Below are positions 11,976 through 22,436 of a stretch of DNA of 64,000 nt, in pieces. Within the stretch, counting starts at the first letter, position 1. Each line of letters starts with the position of its first letter. Location: assembly GCA_030052745.1 (NCBI GenBank), contig JANBVO010000003.1:1674001-1738000 (forward strand), read 5' to 3'. The translations under genes were made by a program, and so were the position numbers. Source of the stretch: Pleurostoma richardsiae. Lineage: Eukaryota > Ascomycota > Sordariomycetes > Calosphaeriales > Pleurostomataceae. The notes under the pieces were generated by a model, which saw nothing but the letters and a program-made list of their open reading frames with translations, did not search any database and was not told where the DNA came from.

Positions 11976-13164
11976 ATGGACGAAGATCTTGACGCCTACG
12001 ACCCGGACCAGCCGGTGGAGCAGCGGCGGCGCATCCAGCGGAGCATCCGTGACCTCCAGCGGGACATGATCGAGAACCAGGACGAGTATGTCCAGACAAA
12101 CCCACGCAAGATCCTCGACACCCTCACCCAGCTCAACGCACACGCCAAGGGAATCAAGCAGACTCAGGAAGCCGCCATCGACTCAAAAGCCCTGGTGGAC
12201 CTGGTAGACCTTGCCTACCGGAAGACGCAGCTCCTGACGTCGGGTATTGCGGGCAACGGCGTCGACATCGACGAGTTTGTGTCGAAATGTAGGACATATA
12301 TGCGGCAGGGGCGGGGAATAGGGGACGACGAGGCTCCCGGCTTGTCTAGTACGCAGCGGCAGCGGAGGAGGCCTGTCAGGGGCTCTATAGGATCGGACGA
12401 TGACGAGGCAGGCGACGAAGGAGACATGCTTGACTGGGCACATTTTGGGCGATATGCCTGCATACCCCACGTTAGACGGCCAGCCGTACCTGGCTTCTTG
12501 CTGGGCCCCTTATCAATAGAGAAGAAGGCTCGCAAGGCGGTGAAGAGGACGGCACCCCTGAGGATACGAGATCTCCAAGAAGTGCGGCCGGAGGTTTTGA
12601 GGACCGAGGACATTGCGAAATCCGAAAAGAACGATCTCACAGCCATCTGCCGCAACATCCTCTCACGGCTGCTGGAGGTCCAGGCGGAGGCCCAGGAGAT
12701 GGTCTCGGCAAAATATGAGGAGGACGACTCGACGGACGCTGACGTGCAGAAGATGATGGACGAGTGTGGGCTGAGGAGCGACGGCGGCATCGATCTCTTC
12801 AGATTTGTCGTCAACCCCCGGTCCTTCGGTCAAACAGTCGAGAATATGTTCTACGTCAGTTTCCTCATACGAGACGGCAAGGTCGCCATCGCATATGACA
12901 AAGACGACCTGCCATCTCTGAGTAAGTTCCACTTCCATCTCGTCTATCCACATGTTCTATCCGCTTACTCCGACTGCAGGTATAATAGAGGATACGGAAG
13001 CAGCACCCGCTCGTCACGGGGCAATGAAGCACCAGGCCGTCATGGCGATAGACATGCAGGATTGGAAGGATGTTATCGATGCTTTCAACATCAAAGAGCC
13101 AATGATTCCCCACCGGCAAGAGCCAGTCCAGCAAGGTCCTGGTGCCAGAGGCTGGTACAGCTAA
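11976..13164 (+). CDS. nse4: Nse4, kleisin subunit of the Smc5-Smc6 complex
   Basis: Nse4 bridges the Smc5/Smc6 heads and works with Nse1 and Nse3 in DNA repair and chromosome segregation. Exons 11976-12921 and 12980-13164, 376 residues from this start. N-terminal kleisin region: DPDQPVEQRRRIQRSIRDLQ. Middle: MRQGRG and a basic stretch after RQRRRP. The Nse4 C-terminal domain is clear in FVVNPRSFGQTVENMFYVSF and LIRDGK. The short second exon carries the conserved end (HQAVMAIDMQDWKDVIDAFN...RGWYS); reading on into the intron would give a false tail up to 13264. The start is uncertain: the frame is open back to an ATG at 11790 (438 residues), but the added sequence does not look like family N-termini. 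Confidence 0.9.
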
Positions 13165-13940
13165 GAGGCTGGACTGTGCGGGTTGAGCGCATTGCAGTCG
13201 ATCATGTTCTGTCTCTACGAGCGAGGAGATTGGCGTTAGGAGGGCCCGAGAGTAGAACTAGGTGAGATGTGTTCTCATCAGTCTCTACTTGTAAATCTAC
13301 ACTACCGACACTGTTTGGAACGAAGTTGTTCCGCTGGATGTCGACAGCTGGATCTACGTATCCATAGACGAATGATATACCCTAGTGTCATGAAGCGCAC
13401 TACCTTGCTCCCTGCCTGACCTCGTTCGCACATTGTGTCTATATAACGAAAGAGTCCCTGGAATTTTGGTTCCTCTTGCAATTTGTCTATCTCGAATGCC
13501 ACCCTGGGTTGGGGTTAACGGTCGCATTGTTGGGGCCTCGAGGTCGACAAGTCAAATCAACCTCAACGTGGAGTCTATTTACGACCTCACGTTTAGGGCT
13601 GTGATGTGACACGAGGGTCGTATTGTTTCTATTGTCCCAGTTTTGCAGAGACTTGAGAGAGGGACCTGAACCGAATCTGACAATGCCCTAATCCCATGTG
13701 CTCATTGTGAGAGGGGCTACACGTTAGAGGTTGAGGTGAAATTCGGATGAAGCTCATGTGTTTACAAAACCGGCTCAGCCTAGCAGCTTTTTTGCACCTC
13801 TCCTTCTCAACAACGACTCCAGCAGCCTTTTCGCAGCACCCAGATCGTTTGCTCTATTGAACAACTTTTTTGTCAACCACTATCGATTCTCACCAAACAA
13901 ACCATCACAGACCGTTCTTTAACAATCGTAACCCTTGAAA
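13165..13940. other. Intergenic, nse4 3' end to coiled-coil gene promoter
   Basis: It holds the nse4 3' end and the upstream region of the next gene. A minus-strand open frame (13302-13502) has no ATG start and I see no family in it. The last 150 bases before 13941 are pyrimidine-rich with TTCTCACCAAAC-type sequence, consistent with a transcript leader. No other feature seen. Confidence 0.4.
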
Positions 13941-15542
13941 ATGCCTTCTCACATCCCAGACGACGCTCTCTGGAAGCGCAAGCGCGAGGAGGAGGAGGAA
14001 GAGATGGAGGTCACCGAGGAGCTTGTGGCCGACCTGACTGAGATGAATGTGGAGCAGACCCGAGACGGGCGCAGCTCATCTTCTAGTCCCGAAACCCAGC
14101 AGAAGCCCCAGCAAAAGCGCATTGTCGACCCCAACCCGCGGGATGCCAAGCGTCGGCAGCCGCTGGCCAACTTCGGTGGACTGAGTGCCGCCTTGGAGCA
14201 GGCCGACCTCCCCGACTACGAGAGCAGCGACGATGAGGGTATGATCGTGCTAAGGGAGAGCCTCGCGGAGACCAACGAGGAGAAGGGTGAGCCCGATATT
14301 ATATTCCATTTCCGTCGCTACTTTTTGTTCTTGTCGGCCAGGCCCCATCACGAAGTGCTCTTTGTTGTACAACCGTTTCCGGTCAACTCTCCAATAATCT
14401 CCAGTCATCTGAATGACTTCTTTTCAGAGGAAGAATCCAAAAAAGAAGCTAATGCACGACTTGTAGACAAAGAGATTGCCGAGCTGAGGCGGCTGGTCGG
14501 TGTGCTGCAGGATAAATATAACACCGCAGCGGAGGAGCTCGTCGAGGTCCGAGTTGAGTGCAACCAACTCGAGAATGAGCGGCTCCTCAACCGTCGCTTC
14601 ATCGACAACCTGACCGATTCGCTCGACGAGGAACAGAAGCTGTACACCAAGAAGTGCAACGCCCTATACGAGGCAGAAGCCCGGATAGAAGAGCAAGCTG
14701 CTGAACTTGCTTCCTTGAAGGGAGCCCAGGGCTCAGAGACCCAGCAGCTAAAGGAGGAGGTGCTCGAGCTCCGTGTCTACAAGGACACCTGCTTCGGGGA
14801 GCTTACTCGCCTGAAGGAGGAGAACAACGCCCTCAAGGCTAGCCGACAGGACCACATTGTTGAGGCCCAGAATCGAGAGATCGCCGAGCTCAAGGAGATC
14901 AACCAGCGAGCTGCCGCCCTCAACGAGGAGCTCAAGCAGGTACTCCAGAAGAGCGACCAGGACTTGGCCCAGGCCAGATCCTTCGCCACCGAACAGACCC
15001 GCATCGCCTCCCAGGCCGAGCAGGCGCTAAAGGAGGAGAGAGCCAGCCGGAGTGACGACGCCGCCCACCGGACCAGCCGTCTGGAGGAGCAGGTCACAAC
15101 CCTCCAGCAGGAGAAGAGTGTCGCCGAAGAGACAGCACGCAAGCAGTTGGAGCAGCTGAAGGCGAACGCCGACCGAGAGAAGGCCAAGCTAGTCAGTGCG
15201 CATCAGCTCCAGATTGCGGAGCTAAAGAGCCACGCCGAGCGTCAGCACGAGGAGGTAGTCCAACATCTCCAAGCGGCTGCCGAGCATCAGCACGAGCAGA
15301 TCGTGGCCAGACTCCAGAACGACCACAACAACCAAGTCCATCAGTTGATGGCCTTTGCCGAGTATCACTACCGTCAAAGCGAGAACGAGAGAGAGAGGCT
15401 CGTGCGGGACTACCACACCGAGACGCAGCAGCTGGTGGCGATCGCAGAGAGAGCGTACGCCGAAGTCGTGAGCCAGAGAGACCAAGCTCTGGCCGGTGTC
15501 AGGAGCCACCAAGGGCACCTCCAAGCCATCCAGGCTTACTGA
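13941..15542 (+). CDS. Coiled-coil protein of unknown function
   Basis: I do not recognise this gene. The proposed exons are 13941-14286 and 14428-15542, 486 residues. The 141-base intron (GTGAGC donor, TTTTCAG acceptor) is a multiple of three and has no stop, so both spliced and retained forms are open. The retained form would add 47 hydrophobic residues (rich in F, V, L) unlike the charged surroundings, which is why I call an intron. The N-terminal 115 residues are acidic/basic low complexity with a run of Glu (about 14-21) and a KRIVDPNPRDAKRRQP stretch that could be a nuclear localisation signal. From about 116 onward nearly all is heptad-like Glu/Lys/Leu/Gln coiled coil. Near the C-terminus four loosely repeated segments contain an AE-x-(H/A) core (AERQHEEVV, AEHQHEQIV, AEYHYRQ, AERAYAEVV). 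The start context is AAAATGCC. A second coiled-coil gene lies directly downstream. Confidence 0.7.
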   Translation: MPSHIPDDALWKRKREEEEEEMEVTEELVADLTEMNVEQTRDGRSSSSSPETQQKPQQKRIVDPNPRDAKRRQPLANFGGLSAALEQADLPDYESSDDEGMIVLRESLAETNEEKGEPDIIFHFRRYFLFLSARPHHEVLFVVQPFPVNSPIISSHLNDFFSEEESKKEANARLVDKEIAELRRLVGVLQDKYNTAAEELVEVRVECNQLENERLLNRRFIDNLTDSLDEEQKLYTKKCNALYEAEARIEEQAAELASLKGAQGSETQQLKEEVLELRVYKDTCFGELTRLKEENNALKASRQDHIVEAQNREIAELKEINQRAAALNEELKQVLQKSDQDLAQARSFATEQTRIASQAEQALKEERASRSDDAAHRTSRLEEQVTTLQQEKSVAEETARKQLEQLKANADREKAKLVSAHQLQIAELKSHAERQHEEVVQHLQAAAEHQHEQIVARLQNDHNNQVHQLMAFAEYHYRQSENERERLVRDYHTETQQLVAIAERAYAEVVSQRDQALAGVRSHQGHLQAIQAY

Positions 15543-15898
15543 ACCGCCTCTCCTTCCCTCCGGGACGCCGAACGGGCAACCGAGCCGGGCGTACACCACG
15601 CCGACCTCCTTTCTTCCTTCCGACCGTTGCGCCAGCCATCCGCCTCTCACTATCTCTTGCATCGGCCGCCATAGCACCCGCTTGACGGGGAAGTTTTTAG
15701 CACCCTTCGGGGGAAGTTTCTCGTCGCCCTCCTCTTCTTCTTCGTCGCCGCCCTCTTCGTCATCTTCGGCCGCGATCGACTTAGCACCCGTCTAACGGGG
15801 AAGAATTTTAGCACCCTGCGGGGGAAGTACCTTACCTTCGACTCATCATCCTCTTCTTCTCTTCCTCGACATACCTACAAACGAAGAGCCGAGTCACG
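15543..15898. promoter_or_regulatory. Spacer/leader between the two coiled-coil genes
   Basis: The 356-base spacer holds the 3' end of the first gene and the 5' leader of the second. It includes a (TCN)n Ser/Glu-like repetitive tract around 15720-15775 and the four-copy hairpin motif described separately. No coding evidence. Confidence 0.5.
15673..15826 (+). repeat. Four copies of AGCACCC-(3..7)-GGGGAAG hairpin-like motif
   Basis: The copies lie at 15673-15693, 15699-15716, 15783-15803 and 15810-15826, in two pairs. Each begins AGCACCC and ends GGGGAAG, and the CCC(G) and (C)GGG halves can pair across a short loop (CTTGA, TTC, TCTAA, TG). Long-loop and short-loop versions alternate (long-short, long-short), so the array looks like a duplicated pair. 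The last copy ends 72 bases before the ATG at 15899, so the array is probably inside that gene's promoter or 5' leader. Confidence 0.75.
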
Positions 15899-18800
15899 AT
15901 GGCGTCACCATCCAAATCCGAGCCGTCATCCCCAGGGAGTGATGCCTTACTATCACCAGAGAGCGTTGAATCGTGGAAGGACGCAGAGGATGCTTCTGTG
16001 GAGGACATCGCAGGGGAGGTGGCGGAAGAATCGGACGAACCCCCGACCACGGAAGAGACGGCGCCGGCGGCCTCGATCAGCCGGCGCAGAAGACCCCCGA
16101 ACCTCATCCAACCTCCTCAATGGGGCGAAGAGCTCCCTCCCAGAGACTTGCAGCCAGGATCTGCAGAGCCGCTGCCGACGACGCCCCTCAGCGCGTTGAG
16201 TGCCCTCAGCGCAGACAACGAGCTCCCACCACCGTCTCCCACGTATTATGAAGAGCTGGTGGAACAAGTCGAAGCGGAAGCCGTATTTTCCGAGGAGTAT
16301 GGGGAAGAAGGCATCCCGCTGGCCTCGATCTCGGAGGATATGTGGCCGCCAGGAATCTTCGCGGAGCTGAAGAAGGCCCAGGGCGACGCGGCGGTCATGG
16401 ACCAGGTGCTGAACGTCCCGCCGCTCAAGCTGGCGGATCCAGAGCGAATACGAGAGCGCATCCTGGATGCCCTTCAGAAGACACTGGACATCGTGGACAA
16501 GAAGCCGATCGATCAGAAAGAAGAAGTCCGTGAGACATTCGACAAGATGGCCACCGACATTATCGACGTGTACCGAGCGGCCCTAGACCAGGCCAAGGAC
16601 GTGCGCAGGTCCGGCATCCAGAACCTGAACGACCTGCTCGACGACCTGCAGATGTCGGCCCAGAGGGAGGCAATGGTCAAGCTACAGCAGCGCGTGCGTT
16701 CTGAGATGAATAAAGAAGTCCTCAGCGAGATAAAGCACCTGCAGGAGGCGCTTGATCATGAGAAGGGCGCTAAGATTAGGCAGGAGCGGGAGTGCAAGAA
16801 GCTGATCAAGAGGAACATCACCTTGACGACCGAGAACGCCGCGTTCAAGAAGCTCGTCGAGCAGCTGAAGGGTCAAATCGCCAAGACCGCGCCGGGTCCC
16901 GAGGACGAGGTGCAGAAGTATGCGGATGAAGTGGAGCACCTGAACCAGCTGCTTCGGAAGAGCTATAAGGACTTTGCAACTCTCCAGAATCAGCTTCTGG
17001 ATGCAGAGGGCACAGGCCCTGCTGACACGGAGGCGCTGGGCACCGGGGACGGCGGGAAAAAGGCTGACGAGAATGCCCGTATTATTCAGATGGTCGACGA
17101 CATCGTCTGGGCGATATCGGAGAACGCAGTCGCAGTAAAGGGGGTACGTTTCCTGGAGGAGGAAGAGGAGCTGCTTCATAACCTCATCGATGAGGCCAGT
17201 GGAGAGAAAGAAGAGCTGTCGCTCGACCAGTCCCTCGCAGAGGTTCAGGACCAGCAGAGTGTCGCTGTATTGATCAACGAGAAGGAAGAAACCATCGAGA
17301 AGCTCCGGAGTCAGCTGGCGGAATACCGGGTCGAGCGGGAGAAACTCGAAGCAACCAGAAGAGAGAAACAGCTGAATCTGCTCGTGGAAGAAGAACAGCT
17401 GCTCACAGCACTCGTCAATAAGGTCACTGGCGAGCCACCCTCGAGTACACAAAAGAGACGAGAAGACCCACTGAAAATGCTCAAGGAGGCACAACAATTG
17501 ATCAGAGCACTCGTCAGCCAAGTCACTGATGAGCCAGCTTCGGCAGAAGGGCCCCATAACGAGCGCAAGACCAAGCCCGAGCCCGAGGACCCCACAGAGC
17601 GAGAAGAATGGAGACGTCAGATCCTGAGAGACGAACTTCGACTCCTTACGGAGTTCATTGACAAGGTCGTTGGCAAGTCCCCTCGGGCTGACTCCGCAGA
17701 GGGGAGCCCTGGGATATCTATCCGAGAGAGAGGCTTGAAGCTCCTGGGAGAGGAACACAGAATGCTCCACCGCCTAGTGGAACAGGTGGTGGGCGAGTCA
17801 ACTGGTGAAGATGACCATCTCACGGATGCCGAGCAGCTTAGAGAAAAGGAGGCAGCGATCCGGAGCCTCCGCCGCGAGCTGGCCGACCTCGAGGTCAACC
17901 ACCAGCTGCTCACAGAGACGAGCAAGCAGACCGACAAGGAGCTCCTGGAGCTGCGCAAAAACTATGATGACCTAAGGGGTGTCAGCTACCTGGGCTCCGT
18001 CGACGCTGTCCTGAAGAAAGTTTCAAAGGAGAAGGAAGAGCTCGAGAAGCGGATCGCAGAGCTGGAGGGCGAATCGGTCCGAGAGAGGCTCAAACACGCA
18101 GAAGGCGAGAACAACGAACTGCAGATGCGGCTGGATGACGTGCGGTCGAGAGCACCGCATGAAGCATCACCCGGTGTCCTCCGGAGATTGGCGGGCTGGT
18201 TGAGGCTTGCGACGACAGAGCCACCCGCGTCGACTGCGGACATGGCATTGATCGTCGACTTCATCAAATTTCTCGAGACGGCCCAAGAGAAGGGAGAAAG
18301 AACAAAGCTCCGGCTCCTCGACGACATACACGCAGCCCGCGAGACAGGCGGCGAAGCTGTCGATGATGACCTGCCGATGGAGCCAGCCCTGGCACGCAAG
18401 ATACCCAAGCTACCAGAATCGACTGAGGAAGAGCTGAATGCCCTCGGCGTTGGACAGAAGCGCAGACTCGTCCAGCGAATAGACGAATGGCAAGCCGCAT
18501 GCGATGCCCTGCGCAAGCGTCTGCAGAGTCTCCTCCTCCTCGGGCAAGTACATCTCAAGCGATCGCCAGCACAAGATGCTCAAGAGACGAGTCTGGGCGA
18601 GAAGGATAATAAGGTGCCTCTGGAGGCAAAGGGACAAGTTCACCCAACAGAGGAGATCGAGAAGAAGGATGTTCCCCGTCTGAAAGAAGGCACTCCTGAG
18701 AAGGCCAGCACCGAAAAGAAGAAAGCCAGCTCCGAGAAGGAGGAGGTCGGCACCAAGAACAAGAAGGCCGATACCGAGAAGAAGGTTGGCACCGAGAAGG

Positions 18801-20392
18801 GGGCGGCAAAGGATAAGCCTCACATGACTGAGCCCAAGAAGGACGAAACACAACACAAACCTCAGGCTGGCGAACCCAAGACAACTGAGTCTACAAAGGC
18901 TCAGCGTGAGAAGGACACACCCAAGACAACCGAGTCTGGAAAGGCTGGGCGTGAGAAGGATGAACCTAAGAAGGGTGAACGTACGAAGGATAAGGCTGAG
19001 AAGGCCGACCTCGAAAAAGAAGGAGGCGAAGAGGAAGCAGCCCAGAGTGGTGAGTGAAAGATGCAACCACCCTTGAGGTAGGATCCTGTTGAAGACTAAT
19101 CCCAGAATCAAGGAACATTGAAGGACAAGTTCAAGGACACAACCAAGGATACAACAGCAACCAGCGATGACACGCGAAGGCAGAGAAACCAATTGTCCAC
19201 TTTCCATGACTTCCTTCGCGCTTTCAGCCCATGGAGCAAATCTGAGAGCTCCGAGACGACATCAAACCTGGAGAATGACGAATCGTCCAGATCAAAAGAA
19301 GACGAATCGCCCAAGTCACAGGACGATTCCACGCGAAAGGCCACGACCACACAGCCAAGCTCTCTCTCGGAGCAGGAACCACAACCACCACCACTAAGAA
19401 ACCTTTCCGCCCGGGAGCCGCGTCAGAGCAAAGGGCTTGCAGACCGGCCATATTACCACCAAGACTACCAAGATGTCTGCGAGAACTGCGTCCCCGTCTT
19501 TGCCGCGCAATCCCAGAGCTACGGGCTGTGCTGCTGCTGCTGCTCTTGCCCAAAGAACTCGACGTGCGGAGGGGCGACGGAAACGGAAGGCCAGGAAGCA
19601 GGGGCTGCGTCTGAAAGGCCACAAAGCAAAGACAAAGGGCCTTCGAACAAAGAGTCTGGGTCTGCGCCCATACAAGAGAGAGGAGAACCCAGTCAGCAGA
19701 AGGACGTCCTGAGCTTAAGTGACGACAGCAAAAAGGGCAAGGAAAAAGACGGAGGGGCCCGTCCAACGCAGAATCTCATGGCCTGCGGCTGCAGATGCGC
19801 TTGCAGAGGTGCTAGAGCACCGGGGTTGTTTGACATAGGCGCACAACCCATCACTGGCTTCACTTGCCTGAACCACCACCAGCGCCGCGCTTCGCCTCTC
19901 TTCCTCCAACGCGATGCTTCGGGCCTGGTGTGGCAGCTCCTCTCCTTCTTCTTCCGCCTCCTCATCTGGCAGCCCCTCGTCGCCTTCCACCGCACCTTCA
20001 TCTGGTCGGTCCTGGTCTTCATCTACATGCTGCAAACCCTCGACCACGACCTCCGGCCCCTGTGGGACCAGGCGCGCGGCAACCCCCGGCCGCCTTCCGC
20101 GCCGGACCGCCCGGCCATCCCCGCCCTGCCCGAGCGCGCCTTCGCCTCGCTCCTCGCGTACAGCTTCTTCGTCGTGGCGGCGCTGGCGTACGTGTCGGCA
20201 CGGGAGGAGCGCCGGCTGTGGCTGAGGGCGAACGGGTTCACGGCGGAATACCTGCGGGACCTGCGCATGCACAACCCGTACCCGTGGTGGTCGCCTGTGG
20301 ATGTCGACTACCGATTTGCGAGGCCGTGGCTGGTGAGCGTTGCGGGGAGGCTGCTTCCAGGGGTATCGAGTTCGGGCGGGATGGATGATTGA
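15899..20392 (+). CDS. Large coiled-coil protein with C-terminal hydrophobic segments, unknown function
   Basis: I do not recognise a family. The proposed exons are 15899-19049 and 19113-20392, 1476 residues. The downstream part has no early in-frame ATG, which argues for one gene. The donor is GTGAGT. The acceptor that keeps the frame is the AAG at 19110-19112 rather than the CAG nine bases upstream, and it sits at a better distance from a CTAAT branch-like site. Layout: disordered Ser/Pro/Glu start (1-150); long coiled coil (about 190-760) with five copies of an LLxxLVxxVxGE-like repeat (about 420-635); Lys/Glu/Thr-rich LEA-like repeats (about 900-1080); a Cys cluster CCCCCSC near 1190 and a second, ACGCRCACRG; then two hydrophobic stretches (about 1321-1357 and 1394-1415). 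This suggests a membrane-anchored tether with a long cytosolic rod. That is inference from architecture only. Confidence 0.7.
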
Positions 20393-21547
20393 TTGCTTTT
20401 CTGGCTTATGAAAGTTTCTGTTTGTTCATTGTTTCGGGAGGAAAGCTCCACACAGGGAAAAACAGGATGTCCTGGATGACGGACGATGTGACACGGACAG
20501 CGATTGCAAATGTTTTGGTCCCGAGTCTGATATTGGGGTTTCAGTGGGGATTTGTCACTCAGCAACAGACACTGCTTCGAGATGCGTCGTCTCCCAGATG
20601 ATTTGGCAATCAATACACACTGCTGATTCAAACGGCAAATGATTTGGCACTGTCGTGTGACTACGCGCGCGATAACTCTCTGTGTGTGTTACGGAGGAGG
20701 ATGTCTCAAATCGTCACAAACACAAAGCCCTCCGCCGAAAGCCGTCGACGTCGACGGCCACGCCTGAGTAAGCCTCGGCCCAGCGGGCGAGTGCACCGTG
20801 TAGTAGTGAGAACGCGGGCTCGCGGACTCTGGAGGCGCCCGAGTCCGGCCGCTGGCGTCCGCTAAGCTCGGAAGCTCCGCTGCAACCGGCGTGATTCTTT
20901 GAGCCGGCGTGATGTCATTCCGGCCTGAGCGTTGGTCATTCGACTGCATGCTCTGTCAATCTGCGTCAAGTCGTCATCAAATGAGAATGCAGGGGGGGTC
21001 CGCTCCGTTCGAGGATTCCAAATCTTTATATCGGCGTTTGTCGCAGATAACACAGACTCTCAGCCTCTCAGGCGCCCGTTGCTCAGTCATCACCTGTCGT
21101 GAAGCTTCCTGCCGATAACATCGGGGTGGGTTTAGGTGCTGACAGGGGGCGAACTGCAGCATCCGTCCCACATACTGCTGGTGATTTGTCGTACTTATTC
21201 TAAGAATGCCGAGGCTGGTTATTGCTTCCCCAAGAATTTACAGGTCGCTCTTAGCTTCGCGACAGGTGAGTCTGTTTTGGTTTCTCTCTGTAGATATTTA
21301 ACCTCCCGCCCCGTCCTTCCCTAGCGCTCGGTGTTGACGTTCTGGAAAGACAGACCGTCTCCTCGAAACATCTTTGAAACTCAACACCGGACGATCAGAT
21401 CCGTCACGCAGAACAATTAGAGCAGTTCACAGTCGCCGTATTCAGCTAAACAGCCAGACAATCGAGCCCGTCTATAAATCTCAATTCCTTCGCACAGGTG
21501 TCATCCTAGGAGCCCTGCTCTGCATAGGAGCCATCGGAATAGCAACC
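20393..21547. other. Intergenic, no gene seen
   Basis: It contains the 3' end of the large coiled-coil gene and the upstream region of the DUF4336 gene. Small open frames exist, but none has protein-like composition, an ATG in good context and splice support together. A GTCGACGTCGACG repeat lies at about 20742-20756. The frame of the next gene is open upstream of its ATG but has no earlier ATG. Confidence 0.4.
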
Positions 21548-22436
21548 ATGTCCGCCAAGCTCATCCCCACCAACCCGTCCGAGGTGATGGTCATTCGCAA
21601 TATCACCCCGAATGTCGTCACGTTCTCAGTGCCCTTTGCGAGATTCGGCGTGCTCAAAGTTGGCGGCAGAGGAACGCTAGGTAAGTCTGCATGTCCCATT
21701 TTCACTATACAGCAGCAGCACACTGATCATACCTCTAGTCAAGCTCACCTCCGGCGCCTTGGCTATCTTCTCTCCAGTGGCGCTCACCCCAGAGGTGAAG
21801 GCCAAGATCGCCGAGCTCGGCGGCACCGTCAAGTACATCATTGCCCCAGACATTGAGCACCACATCTTCATCTCCGAATGGGCGGCACAGTTCCCGGAGG
21901 CGACACTCATCGGGCCCGAGGGCCTGCCAGAGAAACGGGAGAAGGCCAATGAGGAGCGAATCGGCAAGGAGAAGTTCGGCGTCGTGGCGACCGCGGCGGC
22001 CAAGGCCGAGGGCAAACTCTCCGTCTCCCCGGAGTTCGACGCCGACTTCGACCTCGAGTACGTCGACGCGCACCCCAACAAGGAGCTGGTCTTCTTCTAC
22101 CGCCCCGACAAGATCCTCATCGAGGCAGATCTCATGTTCAACCTCCCGGCCAACGAGCAGTACTCACGCGTGCCGGCCGCACAGGCGCTCCAGAAGGGCG
22201 TCGCCGAGAGGATCTTTGGCAGCTTGCAGACGACGGCGGGCGAGGCCAAGGGCATGAAGAGGTTCATGTGGTATGTGTTCAGCGCGAAGGACCGGAAGGG
22301 GTTCAATGCCAGCGCGAAGAAGATCAACGAGTGGGATTTCAAGACGATCATCCCTTGCCATGGTGATACCATAGAGGGAAATGGCAAGGAAATCTTCGAG
22401 AAGATATTCGAGTGGCATTTGAAGGCCCCGAAATAG
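21548..22436 (+). CDS. DUF4336 family protein (metallo-beta-lactamase-like fold suspected)
   Basis: Exons 21548-21680 and 21739-22436, 276 residues. The intron is 58 bases (GTAAGT...CTCTAG). The protein begins MSAKLIPTNPSEVMVIRNIT and has the DUF4336 pattern: a glycine-rich turn (GGRGTLVKL), the APDIEHHIFISEW segment near residue 98, a YRPDKILIEADL strand and a C-terminal IIPCHGD. In metallo-beta-lactamase relatives the equivalent positions bind metal; here EHH and CHGD are partial matches, so a hydrolase activity is possible but unproven. It has no signal peptide and looks soluble. The ATG at 21548 (ACCATGTCC) has a good context and is the first in frame. Confidence 0.82.

Noticed and set aside
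12922-13264. Continuation of the nse4 frame to 13264
   Set aside because: It ignores a clean GTAAGT...CTGCAG intron; the spliced frame gives the expected family C-terminus.
13302-13502. Minus-strand open frame after nse4
   Set aside because: It has no ATG start (GTG only), no splice context and no recognised domain, although the first 30 residues look protein-like.
19118-20392. A separate gene for the membrane-segment part downstream of the large coiled coil
   Set aside because: There is no in-frame ATG for more than 650 bases, and an intron joins it in frame to the upstream exon.
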